From: a bacterium
Lineage (GTDB): Bacteria > Pseudomonadota > Alphaproteobacteria > Rs-D84
NCBI GenBank assembly: GCA_014802705.1
Contig: JAAVBR010000071.1
Span: 1 to 10,190 of the forward strand
DNA: 10,190 nt
Direction: 5' to 3'
Part shown: piece by piece, positions 1 to 6,308 of the stretch
How positions within the stretch are numbered: position 1 is the stretch's first letter
Layout: each line of letters begins with the position of its first letter
Made by a program: the position numbers and the translations under genes
Notes under the pieces: model-generated
Told to the model about the DNA's origin: nothing
The model's input: the letters and a program-made list of their open reading frames with translations, nothing else
Databases searched by the model: none

Positions 1-146
1 CCTCTTGGATTTTGACGGTGTCGACGGCAGATACAAAGGCCAACAGCGACTTTAACCCGCAGGATTCCAGGGAAGTTTCTTTAATTTTACCATTGTTGTC
101 GAATTGACATTGTTGGGCGGCAAGTGGGTGGGCGCCCGCCAACTTT
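1..146 (-). other. Unresolved left edge; possible coding fragment
   Basis: No gene can be called with confidence here. On the minus strand a frame is open from about 171 to the edge. From the TTG at 142 it reads MAGAHPLAAQQC and later has a second Cys in ETSLESCGLKSLLAF; its codons resemble those of neighbouring genes. Against it, no ATG or GTG and no Shine-Dalgarno precede it, and its upstream part lies inside the terminator hairpin. On the plus strand one frame ends at TAA 53-55 and another at TGA 105-107. A plus-strand gene ending here would suit the two-way terminator at 147-177, but those frames have less typical codons (TCT, TTA, AGG, AGA). The segment may be the end of a plus-strand gene or a decayed minus-strand secreted-protein gene. 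Confidence 0.25.
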
Positions 147-177
147 AAAAAAATCCCGGCAACGCCGGGATTTTTTT
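147..177. terminator. Two-way rho-independent terminator
   Basis: A perfect 14-bp inverted repeat with a 3-nt loop: seven A, then TCCCGGC, loop AAC, then GCCGGGA and seven T. The A-tract on one side and the T-tract on the other make it an intrinsic terminator on both strands. On the minus strand it lies 14 bp beyond the stop codon of the accDA fusion gene and is the likely end of the ihfB-accDA transcript. Confidence 0.9.
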
Positions 178-191
178 ACGATTTTTGGGGT

Positions 192-1937
192 CTATTGTTC
201 CGTTTTATGATCCGGCTGATAGATTTCAACATCCCGGGTCATGGCAATGAACTTTTCCGCACGGCGTGCCGGCAATTCGTCACGCGGCGTGTCCCCCAAT
301 TCGCGGATTTGGTCCACAACCGCCGCCGACAACAATTCCATTGTCGTCTGCCAATCCGTGTGGGCGCCGCCCGCCGGTTCATCGATAATCTGGTCGATGA
401 CGTTCAGGTCGGCCATATCCCGGGCCGTCAATTTCATGGCGGCGGCGGCATCGGCCTTGAATTTATTATCACGCCAACGGATACTGGCGCAACTTTCCGG
501 CGCAATCACCGAATAAATCGCATTTTCCAACATCAAGACCCGGTCGCCCGTCCCGATGGCAATCGCCCCGCCGGAACCGCCCTGGCCCACGTTGACGGCG
601 ATATACGGTGTCTTGATCGACAGACCGGTCGCAATCGATGCCGCAACCGCCTGGGATTGGCCGCGTTCTTCGCCTTCGCGGCCGGCAAAGGCGCCCGCCG
701 TATCAAACAGGGAAATCACCGGCAATCCAAACTTTTCCGCCAGGCGCATCATACGCTGGGCCTTGCGATAGCCATCGGGGTTCGCCATACCAAAGCGATG
801 CTTTTGCCGCGTTTCGATGGTACGCCCCTGCTCTTGCCCAATAATGACGGCCGGAATCCCGCGCCAAAAACCAATGCCACTGCCCATGGCGGGATCTTCG
901 GCATACAATCTGTCACCGGCCAGATACGTCCAATCGTCCACAATCCCGTTGATATAGTCCAGGAAATGTGGCCGATTTTCATGGCGCGCCAACAAGACTT
1001 TGTCATACGCGTCATTTTCACCCATACCGCGGATTTTTTTCGACGCATCCAACGCCGGCGTCGTGACCGAAATCGCCTTGGGCTCGCGCGATTGCTTGGT
1101 CAACACGGCCAAGATCTTTTCCAACGCGCCCTTTAATTCCGCACGTGCGACGACCATATCGACCATCCCGTGTTCGTACAGGTATTCGGCCGTCTGGAAA
1201 TTCGACGGTAATTTTTCGCGGATATTCTGTTCAATCACGCGCCGCCCGGCAAAGCCGATCCGCGCGCCTTTTTCAGCAATATGAATATCCCCCAGCATCG
1301 CAAACGACGCCGTCACCCCACCGAACGTCGGGTCGGTTAAAATAACGATATACGGAATCCCCGCCGCGTGCAGTTTGTTGACCGCCACCGTTGTGCGCGC
1401 CATCTGCATCAAGGCCAAGATGTTTTCCTGCATCCGGGCGCCGCCACTGGACGTCACCATAATAAAGGGCCGTTTTTCATCGATGGCGTGTTCAATACTG
1501 GCCACGATGGCATCCCCCACCGCACGTCCCATAGACCCCAACATAAATTCCCCATTCAACACACAGACCGTTGACGGCACGCCCCCAATTGTTCCATCGG
1601 CGGTTGTGATGGCGTCATTGGTTCCGGTATCCGCCCGTGTTTCTGCCAACAAGTCTTTGTACGACACACGGTCAACAAAGTTCAACGGATCATCCGTAAC
1701 AATGTTTGGCAACGCAAGACGTTCCCATTCCTTGTCATCGAACAGCAGGTCAAAACGCTGTTTCGGGGTCATGATAAACGCCCGATTGCAATTCGGACAG
1801 ATATATAAATTATCTTTGTAATCGCGATAATAGACCAGTTTTCCGCATGATTCGCATTTCAGCCACATCAACCGACGCACGCGTTCATAGCGATCGCGGT
1901 TTTTGTTTTTAATTCCAGATTTTTTACCAAATAACAT
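192..1937 (-). CDS. accDA: Fused acetyl-CoA carboxylase carboxyltransferase (beta-alpha)
   Basis: A 581-residue chain combining both carboxyltransferase subunits of acetyl-CoA carboxylase, which moves the carboxyl group from carboxybiotin-BCCP to acetyl-CoA to make malonyl-CoA, the first committed step of fatty-acid synthesis. Residues 1 to about 285 are AccD: the zinc ribbon is C28, C31, C47, C50, followed by TSSGGARMQE and TDPTFGGVTASFAMLGD. After a short linker, residues about 310-575 are AccA: TIETRQKHRFGMANPDGYRKA, GEERGQSQA, GQGGSGGAIAIG and VIAPESCASI. The helical N-terminus usual in free AccA is mostly missing. In most Proteobacteria accA and accD are separate genes, so the fusion is noteworthy. 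There is no frameshift or stop at the join. The start is ATG at 1937, three bases after the ihfB stop, with only a weak GGGTAA ahead of it, so translation is probably coupled to ihfB. Confidence 0.95.
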   Translation of the reverse strand: MLFGKKSGIKNKNRDRYERVRRLMWLKCESCGKLVYYRDYKDNLYICPNCNRAFIMTPKQRFDLLFDDKEWERLALPNIVTDDPLNFVDRVSYKDLLAETRADTGTNDAITTADGTIGGVPSTVCVLNGEFMLGSMGRAVGDAIVASIEHAIDEKRPFIMVTSSGGARMQENILALMQMARTTVAVNKLHAAGIPYIVILTDPTFGGVTASFAMLGDIHIAEKGARIGFAGRRVIEQNIREKLPSNFQTAEYLYEHGMVDMVVARAELKGALEKILAVLTKQSREPKAISVTTPALDASKKIRGMGENDAYDKVLLARHENRPHFLDYINGIVDDWTYLAGDRLYAEDPAMGSGIGFWRGIPAVIIGQEQGRTIETRQKHRFGMANPDGYRKAQRMMRLAEKFGLPVISLFDTAGAFAGREGEERGQSQAVAASIATGLSIKTPYIAVNVGQGGSGGAIAIGTGDRVLMLENAIYSVIAPESCASIRWRDNKFKADAAAAMKLTARDMADLNVIDQIIDEPAGGAHTDWQTTMELLSAAVVDQIRELGDTPRDELPARRAEKFIAMTRDVEIYQPDHKTEQ

Positions 1938-1940
1938 TTT

Positions 1941-2219
1941 TTACCCATTCATTTTTTTGGTTAATTCACGGCTGGGCTTGAACAAAATCGTTTTACCCGC
2001 AGCCAACGGCATCGGTTGACCCGTCGACGGATTATACCCGATTTTGGGCGCGCGATTGCGGGGCTGGAACGTTCCAAAACCGCGAATTTCAATCCGATCC
2101 CCATGGGCGACCGCATCAATCATCTGATCCGTGACCGCATCCACCATGGCGGCGGCGTCTGCGGCGCGCATGTGTTTGAATTGGACCTGGATCGATCGAA
2201 CGATATCTGAACGTTTCAT
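1941..2219 (-). CDS. ihfB: Integration host factor beta-type DNA-bending protein
   Basis: A 92-residue member of the HU/IHF family, which binds the minor groove and bends DNA in nucleoid organisation, recombination and transcription. Visible family marks are RIEIRGFGTF (43-51), the beta-arm GYNPSTG with the intercalating proline at about 64, and the C-terminal FKPSRELTKKMN. The RGFG core and the sequence as a whole resemble IHF beta more than IHF alpha or HU, but the call within the family is by eye. The ATG at 2219 is chosen because AAAGGAAG sits just upstream; the reading frame is open further upstream but that extension is not protein-like. It is first in the operon with accDA (3-nt gap) and divergent from the peroxiredoxin gene. 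Confidence 0.88.
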   Translation of the reverse strand: MKRSDIVRSIQVQFKHMRAADAAAMVDAVTDQMIDAVAHGDRIEIRGFGTFQPRNRAPKIGYNPSTGQPMPLAAGKTILFKPSRELTKKMNG

Positions 2220-2265
2220 TTTGCTTCCTTTCTCTTCTGTTTGTTCATGCCAAGCATACCGCCCT

Positions 2266-2293
2266 ATTGTACCCCGCACAGATATTTTATCAA
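2266..2293 (-). promoter_or_regulatory. Sigma70-type promoter for ihfB-accDA
   Basis: On the minus strand, TTGATA (2293-2288), a 16-bp spacer, then TACAAT (2271-2266). Transcription would start near 2259, giving a leader of about 40 nt before the ihfB ATG. Five of six bases match consensus in each box. Placement between divergent genes supports it, but it is a pattern call. Confidence 0.6.
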
Positions 2294-2373
2294 GGGCAAA
2301 GTTACATTTTACTGGGAAGTCTATCCTGTGCCGGCACCCCGGGCATAAATGATACAATGAACTTATATAACCC

Positions 2374-2379
2374 AAGGAG
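2374..2379 (+). promoter_or_regulatory. Strong ribosome binding site of the peroxiredoxin gene
   Basis: AAGGAG lies 8 nt before the ATG at 2388 and fixes that start, including the 16-18 residue extension ahead of the conserved peroxiredoxin fold. A -10-like TACAAT (2353-2358) lies upstream, but I see no convincing -35 box for it. Confidence 0.75.
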
Positions 2380-2387
2380 AAAACACC

Positions 2388-3161
2388 ATGCAAGATATTT
2401 TTGACCTGTGCCCGGACGAAGAAAATACCGCCCGGCCGCAAATGCCCCTGATTGGGGATCCGGCGCCGGCATTTGACGCCACGACCACCAATGGCCCGGT
2501 TCACTTTCCGACAGATTACGCTGGCAAATGGGTGATTTTATTTTCACACCCGTCGGATTTCACATCGGTCTGTACATCGGAATTTATGGCATTCCAGGCC
2601 ATGCAACCGGAATTTAATGAATTAAATACACAAATCATCGGCCTGTCGGTCGGGACAATCCCGTCGCATTTGGCCTGGATCGATGCCATTAAAAACCAAG
2701 TCGTTTTTCGCGGCTGGAAAAATATGGAAATCACGTTCCCGGTCATCGCCGACCCGACCATGGAAATCGCCCAAAAATACGGCATGATTCATCCCAACGC
2801 CAATGCCGCGGCCGCGGTGCGCGCGGTCTTTATCATTGACCCACGGGGCGTGATCCGGGCAATTATTTATTATCCCGCATCCCTGGGGCGCAGTTTTGAT
2901 GAAATCAAGCGCGCCTTGATCGGGCTGCAGATGGCGGATGCGTTCGGTTATTCGGCACCGGCCGATTGGATGCCGGGCGACGATGTCTTGGTGGGCGCAC
3001 CGAACACCACCGACGGCATGCGCCAACGGGAACGCAATACCGACCCGGCGTGGCATGTCTTGGCATGGTTTATGACATTGACGGCGTTGCCGGCCGACAC
3101 AATCATGAAAAAATTGCGCACCAAACCTACCCCGACCGGCACACCTCGGAAAAAGAAATAA
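2388..3161 (+). CDS. 1-Cys peroxiredoxin, Prx6-like
   Basis: A 257-residue thiol peroxidase of the AhpC/TSA superfamily, reducing hydrogen peroxide or alkyl hydroperoxides in the cytosol (no signal peptide). The active-site loop is HPSDFTSVCTSEF, with peroxidatic Cys62 and Thr59; the conserved Arg is about residue 145 (AVRAVFIID). YPASLGRSFDEI followed by a long C-terminal domain (DWMPGDDVLV) places it with the Prx6/archaeal-type group. In relatives this domain ends with a CxDWYFC-like segment holding resolving cysteines; here the equivalent stretch reads HVLAWFM, so both are gone. Apart from C8 near the N-terminus there is no other Cys, so it should work as a 1-Cys enzyme reduced by an outside thiol. 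The tail is very basic (ends PRKKK). It is a single-gene unit, divergent from ihfB and closed by a terminator. Confidence 0.92.
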   Translation: MQDIFDLCPDEENTARPQMPLIGDPAPAFDATTTNGPVHFPTDYAGKWVILFSHPSDFTSVCTSEFMAFQAMQPEFNELNTQIIGLSVGTIPSHLAWIDAIKNQVVFRGWKNMEITFPVIADPTMEIAQKYGMIHPNANAAAAVRAVFIIDPRGVIRAIIYYPASLGRSFDEIKRALIGLQMADAFGYSAPADWMPGDDVLVGAPNTTDGMRQRERNTDPAWHVLAWFMTLTALPADTIMKKLRTKPTPTGTPRKKK

Positions 3162-3173
3162 GCCCCACCCACA

Positions 3174-3201
3174 ACCCGTCCCCATTGGACGGGTATTTTT
3201 A
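3174..3201 (+). terminator. Rho-independent terminator after the peroxiredoxin gene
   Basis: Perfect 8-bp stem ACCCGTCC / GGACGGGT with a CCATT loop, followed by ATTTTTATTT. It begins 12 nt after the peroxiredoxin stop and separates that gene from mutY. Confidence 0.85.
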
Positions 3202-3202
3202 T

Positions 3203-3231
3203 TTGACATCCGGGCGCCTTTTCTTCATGAT
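3203..3231 (+). promoter_or_regulatory. Candidate mutY promoter, possibly giving a leaderless mRNA
   Basis: A perfect -35 TTGACA (3203-3208), a 17-bp spacer and CATGAT (3226-3231, four of six -10 matches). Initiation about 7 nt downstream would fall at or next to the ATG at 3239. Neither candidate mutY start has a Shine-Dalgarno, which agrees with leaderless translation, but the -10 box is weak. Confidence 0.4.
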
Positions 3232-3238
3232 TTTATTC

Positions 3239-4261
3239 ATGGCAAACGCATCCGCGACAGATTTATTGATGACATGGTTTGACGCCCATGGGCGGCGTCT
3301 GCCCTGGCGGCATGTGGGCGGGGCGCACCCAAATCCCTATCACGTCTTGGTATCCGAAGTCATGCTGCAACAAACAACCGTCGCGACGGTGGGGCCTTAT
3401 TTCGCACGATTTATGGACGCATTTCCAACCATTACGGATTTGGCCGATGCATCCGAAGAACGCGTCTATGCCCTGTGGCAGGGATTGGGGTATTATTCCC
3501 GGGCGCGAAACCTGCATAAAACCGCCAAAATCATCGCGCATGATATGGGCGGCGTTTTCCCGTCGGATCATGACGCGTGGCGCCGCATGCCGGGCATCGG
3601 CCCGTATACCAGTGCCAGCATCATGGCATTGGCATTCAATAAAACGGCGGGCGCCGCGGTGGACGGCAACGTGGTGCGTGTGATCTGTCGGCTGCATGCC
3701 TTGACGGACGCGGTGTCGGATATCATGCCGCAAATTCGGGCGTTGGCTGATGATATGGTCTGTGCCACGCGGCCGGCCGATTATACGTCCGCCATCATGG
3801 ATTTTGGGGCCACCGTCTGCACGCCCAAGAATCCGGGGTGTGATACGTGTCCGCTGAACAATCTGTGCGCGGCACGGGCCCAAAACTTGGTCGATCAAAT
3901 CCCGCACATTGTAAAGATTCAAAAACAAGAACGTCTGGGGCGGGCGTATTTAATCCGCAATCGCGCGGGCCAGATTTGGATTCGCCGCCGCCCGGGTCGG
4001 GGATTATTGGCGGGCCTGTATGAAATGCCGTGGACCGATGATGGGACACCCGTTATGGATAACGCCGACGCCATGGATACCGGCATCACGGTCACGCATG
4101 TCTTTACCCATATCAAATTAACATTGGAATTGCATATCATTGAATGCGATGCGCCGGATATCGACGGTCAATTTATCAACCCGGATGATTTGGGCGCATA
4201 CGCCGTATCCACATTGATGAAAAAGGCATTCCACGCCCTGATGAAAAACGGAATTCTTTAA
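3239..4261 (+). CDS. mutY: A/G-specific adenine glycosylase
   Basis: A base-excision repair enzyme that removes adenine mispaired with 8-oxoguanine. With the ATG at 3239 it is 340 residues; the ATG at 3227 would add four (MILF). Visible in order: PWR near residue 22, SEVMLQQT with catalytic Glu40, the helix-hairpin-helix MPGIGPYTSASI, VDGNVVRV with catalytic Asp142, and the 4Fe-4S ligands C-X6-C-X2-C-X5-C (CTPKNPGCDTCPLNNLC). The C-terminal domain (LGRAYLIRN onward) is the NUDIX-like 8-oxoG recognition domain, with THVFTHIKLTLEL. An open frame continues upstream through the end of the peroxiredoxin gene, but that part crosses the terminator and is not MutY-like. The stop codon overlaps that of the convergent ATL gene, with no terminator between them. 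Confidence 0.95.
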   Translation: MANASATDLLMTWFDAHGRRLPWRHVGGAHPNPYHVLVSEVMLQQTTVATVGPYFARFMDAFPTITDLADASEERVYALWQGLGYYSRARNLHKTAKIIAHDMGGVFPSDHDAWRRMPGIGPYTSASIMALAFNKTAGAAVDGNVVRVICRLHALTDAVSDIMPQIRALADDMVCATRPADYTSAIMDFGATVCTPKNPGCDTCPLNNLCAARAQNLVDQIPHIVKIQKQERLGRAYLIRNRAGQIWIRRRPGRGLLAGLYEMPWTDDGTPVMDNADAMDTGITVTHVFTHIKLTLELHIIECDAPDIDGQFINPDDLGAYAVSTLMKKAFHALMKNGIL

Positions 4262-4602
4262 AACACCAACGGGAAATCGCGGATGTCCATCGGCACGCCA
4301 TCGCGTTCCGGATCCCATTGGTATTTATCCATGATGACTTTTTTATCCGCGGTAAATTTAACGCCTTCGGATTTCAGGGCTTTTAATTGCTGATCAAAAA
4401 ATCCGGCACCGCACAGGCTGCCATCCTTGAACACCACGCGATGCCACGGCAGGTGCCACGACGCCTTGTTATTCGACGCGTATCCCACAAAGCGTGCCAT
4501 GCGCGGCCGGCCAATCATGCGGGCAATTTGGCCAAAGGTCGCCACACGCCCCGCCGGGATGCGCGCCACAACGTCATAAACCTGTTCGTTAAAGGATTTC
4601 AT
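4258..4602 (-). CDS. Alkyltransferase-like protein (ATL), MGMT family without the acceptor Cys
   Basis: A 114-residue protein with the DNA-binding domain fold of O6-methylguanine-DNA methyltransferase: VATFGQIARMIG, the RMARFVGYA helix with the putative Arg finger (R37), then LPWHRVV. In true alkyltransferases this motif is PCHRV; here Trp53 replaces the Cys, as in E. coli YbaZ/eATL. ATLs bind O6-alkylguanine, flip it and flag it for nucleotide excision repair, and cannot take the alkyl group themselves. Another change is Phe23 where the family usually has Tyr (TYGQ). The ATG at 4602 is chosen because GGGGGAA precedes it and because it overlaps the upstream gene's stop as ATGA. An in-frame ATG at 4626 would add eight residues. 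It is the second gene of a two-gene operon and tail-to-tail with mutY. Confidence 0.9.
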   Translation of the reverse strand: MKSFNEQVYDVVARIPAGRVATFGQIARMIGRPRMARFVGYASNNKASWHLPWHRVVFKDGSLCGAGFFDQQLKALKSEGVKFTADKKVIMDKYQWDPERDGVPMDIRDFPLVF

Positions 4603-5063
4603 CGATTCCCCCGTATGTTTTGGCACATCATATCCTGGACCCGGGGATTGATGGCGATATGAACACTGGCGTTAAAGGCGCACCCGCGCGCGCAATAGGC
4701 CGCGCGCAAATATTCTTCGCCCCGAAACCAATTCGACAGGCCGTCCGCCGTCTTGATCCGCATGCAATATTTCGTTCGCGCCCCGGTAAAATCCGGTGTG
4801 ATCACCATGGCATCGTCGGGGGCGTTGCTGATACTCATCACATGGGTTTCCAACAATTGCACGCCATAGATTTCTTGGAATCGAACCTGGGCGGCGGCAA
4901 ACATCTGTTGAACGCCGGGGATATTAAAGATGTGGGCCCCACGATAGGATTGAACCGCATGACCATCCACCGAAATGCCCCCGTTGTCAATGACCATGTA
5001 TTGCCCGGCCAGTCCCGTGACGTTTTTGCCGAAAAGATTCCGTATATGTTCGATAAATCGCAT
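4599..5063 (-). CDS. Unrecognised 154-residue protein coupled to ATL
   Basis: I do not recognise a family. The protein is 154 residues, with no signal peptide or membrane segment, and probably cytosolic. It opens with a basic helix-like stretch (MRFIEHIRNLFGKN), then alternating polar and hydrophobic strands (GQYMVIDNGGISVDGHAV), and has four Cys in the second half (KYCMRI, AAYCARGCAF, DMMCQN). The ATG at 5063 is the first possible start, as an in-frame TAA directly precedes it; no strong Shine-Dalgarno is seen. Codon use matches the neighbours. It has a good promoter, and its stop overlaps the ATL start by four bases (ATGA), so the two are translated together. A link to alkylation damage is suggested only by this coupling. 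Confidence 0.75.
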   Translation of the reverse strand: MRFIEHIRNLFGKNVTGLAGQYMVIDNGGISVDGHAVQSYRGAHIFNIPGVQQMFAAAQVRFQEIYGVQLLETHVMSISNAPDDAMVITPDFTGARTKYCMRIKTADGLSNWFRGEEYLRAAYCARGCAFNASVHIAINPRVQDMMCQNIRGNR

Positions 5064-5091
5064 TTAAAAATCCGTTGTAAATGTGGGCATC

Positions 5092-5119
5092 ATTTTATCC
5101 GACGGGGCATTGATGTCAA
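5092..5119 (-). promoter_or_regulatory. Promoter of the unknown gene-ATL operon
   Basis: On the minus strand, a perfect TTGACA (5119-5114), a 16-bp spacer and TAAAAT (5097-5092). Transcription would begin about 5085, leaving a leader of some 22 nt before the ATG at 5063. It is back to back with the tRNA-Ser promoter. Confidence 0.7.
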
Positions 5120-5147
5120 ATAAATTTTAGTCCCCGACAAAATGCCC

Positions 5148-5175
5148 TTGCAAAACGAAAAGAAACCTGTATAAT
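5148..5175 (+). promoter_or_regulatory. tRNA-Ser promoter
   Basis: TTGCAA (5148-5153), a 16-bp spacer and a perfect TATAAT (5170-5175); the tRNA begins 10 nt after the -10 box. The same -35 hexamer, TTGCAA, recurs in the promoter at 9163-9191. Confidence 0.8.
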
Positions 5176-5185
5176 GCCCAGCACC

Positions 5186-5275
5186 GGAGATGTGGCAGAG
5201 TGGTCGAATGCGCGCGACTCGAAATCGTGTATACGGGCAACCGTATCAAGGGTTCGAATCCCTTCGTCTCCGCCA
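5186..5275 (+). tRNA. tRNA-Ser (CGA)
   Basis: A class II tRNA of 90 nt including an encoded CCA. The acceptor stem GGAGATG (5186-5192) pairs with CGTCTCC (5265-5271), with G at the discriminator position. The anticodon stem CGCGA/TCGTG holds the loop CTCGAAA, anticodon CGA at 5220-5222, reading UCG. A long variable arm (ATACGG, loop GCAA, CCGTAT) and the T arm AAGGG-TTCGAAT-CCCTT complete it. The long arm and the anticodon agree on serine. Confidence 0.97.
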
Positions 5276-5282
5276 GGAATTC

Positions 5283-5309
5283 ACCCGCCCTTGTGGCGGG
5301 TAAATTTTT
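5283..5309 (+). terminator. Terminator of tRNA-Ser
   Basis: A 7-bp perfect stem ACCCGCC / GGCGGGT with loop CTTGT, then AAA and five T. It begins 7 nt after the tRNA CCA end. Confidence 0.85.
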
Positions 5310-5451
5310 GGCGGACATGGTGTTATGAGAACCCAAGGGTTCACAACAAGTAGCCGAGAGCAAGCCCCGCGCCGTTCGAGGCGTCACGGTTGCCCCGCAG
5401 GCGTGTAACGCCGAGGGAATTCCCGAAGTCGTAGCCAGGAATTAAAATCTT
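5310..5451 (+). other. Hairpin-rich non-coding block after tRNA-Ser
   Basis: No credible protein is encoded here. Four local inverted repeats lie in about 105 nt: GAACCC-AA-GGGTTC (5329-5342, extended outward by TGTT 5321-5324 with AACA 5345-5348), CGCC-GTTCGA-GGCG (5370-5383), GGCGT-GTA-ACGCC (5400-5412) and the palindrome GGGAATTCCC (5415-5424). GCCCCGC occurs twice (5364-5370, 5392-5398). GCCAGGAATT, which spans the tRNA CCA end at 5272-5281, recurs at 5434-5443 just before the next terminator. It could be a small structured RNA, a decayed element at the tRNA 3' end, or a family of repeats. It does not match tRNA, SRP RNA or 6S RNA well enough to name. Confidence 0.4.
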
Positions 5452-5476
5452 AAAACCACCCATTCGGGTGGTTTTT
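5452..5476. terminator. Two-way terminator
   Basis: A 10-bp stem AAAACCACCC / GGGTGGTTTT with loop ATTC, followed by one more T on the plus strand. It ends two bases beyond the kinase stop codon on the minus strand and would close the prfB-kinase operon, and also any plus-strand transcript of the block before it. Confidence 0.85.
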
Positions 5477-5477
5477 G

Positions 5478-6290
5478 TTATCGCGCCTTGGATTTATGCG
5501 CCAGGTGCCACATAATTTTCTTGCCCAGATTGGTCAGGTTTACCTGGGCCCGGATGCGCGACCGGTTCAGGGACTGATGCGACAGAGCCTCGTAAAAATC
5601 ACAGATGTTCGACACCGAACCGCCCAACTGTTCATACTTCGCCGCCATGGCGGCCAAGGCAAAGTGCTTTTCACAAACCGCCACGCCGTCCAAATCCAGC
5701 AATCCGGCGAATTTATTCTGATCGGAAATCAAAATGTTTTTCGGGGTTAAATCGTAGTGATACAGACCCAAATTCGCCCATTTGCCCAGATTCATTATCC
5801 GAACCATGGCCGCGATCACATACGCGGTGACGACGTCGTTGCTGTTGACAATGGTGGCGCGACTGGCCGCCGCACAGGTCCCGCACGGCATTTGCAGAAC
5901 GGCCCCGGCCTGAATCTGGGACATACGGTATTGGATACCCAACAGTTCTTGGAATATCGCCGATATTTGGTCGTGCCCCATGCCCGCCCCCACGCGTTCA
6001 TACAATGTCACCCCGGGAATAAAGGGATAAACCTCAAAACAATACTGATCACGCACCATGGCGGTCACGTGCGGGGCGGGAATATCCGCCGCCTGTAACA
6101 GACGGGATACCGCTTCGTTCTTCATAACCAAATCGGCGTTATTGAATTTAAAGACAATGCGGCCCGCCACACCGTCCGTCATCAGGACGTTTTGCTGGCT
6201 GCCCGGAATTTTGGGCTGAACAATCTGGGTGGCATTGCCGCAAACATCACGCACGATATCTTCATACCGGCCTAATTTTTCCAATTTCAT
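5478..6290 (-). CDS. APH/choline-kinase-fold phosphotransferase, substrate unknown
   Basis: A 270-residue cytosolic kinase-like protein of the aminoglycoside phosphotransferase family. In the N-lobe are GRIVFKF with the probable ATP-binding Lys48 and KNEAVSRLL with the helix-C Glu59; the hinge region is CFEVYPFIPG. The C-lobe has the catalytic loop HYDLTPKNIL (H178, D180, N185) and the metal-binding DLDG (D199-G202), spaced as usual for the family. All key residues are present, so it should be active. The substrate cannot be read from the sequence: small alcohols, sugars or lipid precursors are all possible, and antibiotic resistance is not implied. The ATG at 6290 is preceded by TTAGGAAATTAAA. 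It starts 18 bp after the prfB stop and shares its transcript. Confidence 0.85.
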   Translation of the reverse strand: MKLEKLGRYEDIVRDVCGNATQIVQPKIPGSQQNVLMTDGVAGRIVFKFNNADLVMKNEAVSRLLQAADIPAPHVTAMVRDQYCFEVYPFIPGVTLYERVGAGMGHDQISAIFQELLGIQYRMSQIQAGAVLQMPCGTCAAASRATIVNSNDVVTAYVIAAMVRIMNLGKWANLGLYHYDLTPKNILISDQNKFAGLLDLDGVAVCEKHFALAAMAAKYEQLGGSVSNICDFYEALSHQSLNRSRIRAQVNLTNLGKKIMWHLAHKSKAR

Positions 6291-6308
6291 TTTAATTTCC
6301 TAATACTT

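Noticed and set aside
195..1136. A 313-codon plus-strand open frame
   Set aside because: It lies antisense inside the accDA fusion gene, whose protein is clearly recognisable. The plus-strand translation is Arg/His-rich and shadow-like.
2622..3209. A minus-strand open frame of 195 codons over the peroxiredoxin gene
   Set aside because: The opposite strand encodes a clear peroxiredoxin with a strong ribosome site; this frame crosses its terminator and looks like a shadow.
4258..4602. Functional O6-methylguanine methyltransferase (ogt)
   Set aside because: The alkyl-accepting Cys is Trp (PWHR), so the ATL family fits instead.
5127..5387. A minus-strand open frame with GFEPLIRLP
   Set aside because: It is the reverse reading of tRNA-Ser and its terminator; the GFEP string comes from the T-loop TTCGAATCCC. 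Such shadow proteins are a familiar artefact.
5310..5451. A second tRNA, SRP RNA or 6S RNA
   Set aside because: No cloverleaf can be drawn, the SRP GGAAGCAGCC core is missing, and similarity to 6S RNA is limited to a short GAACC...GGGTTC hairpin.
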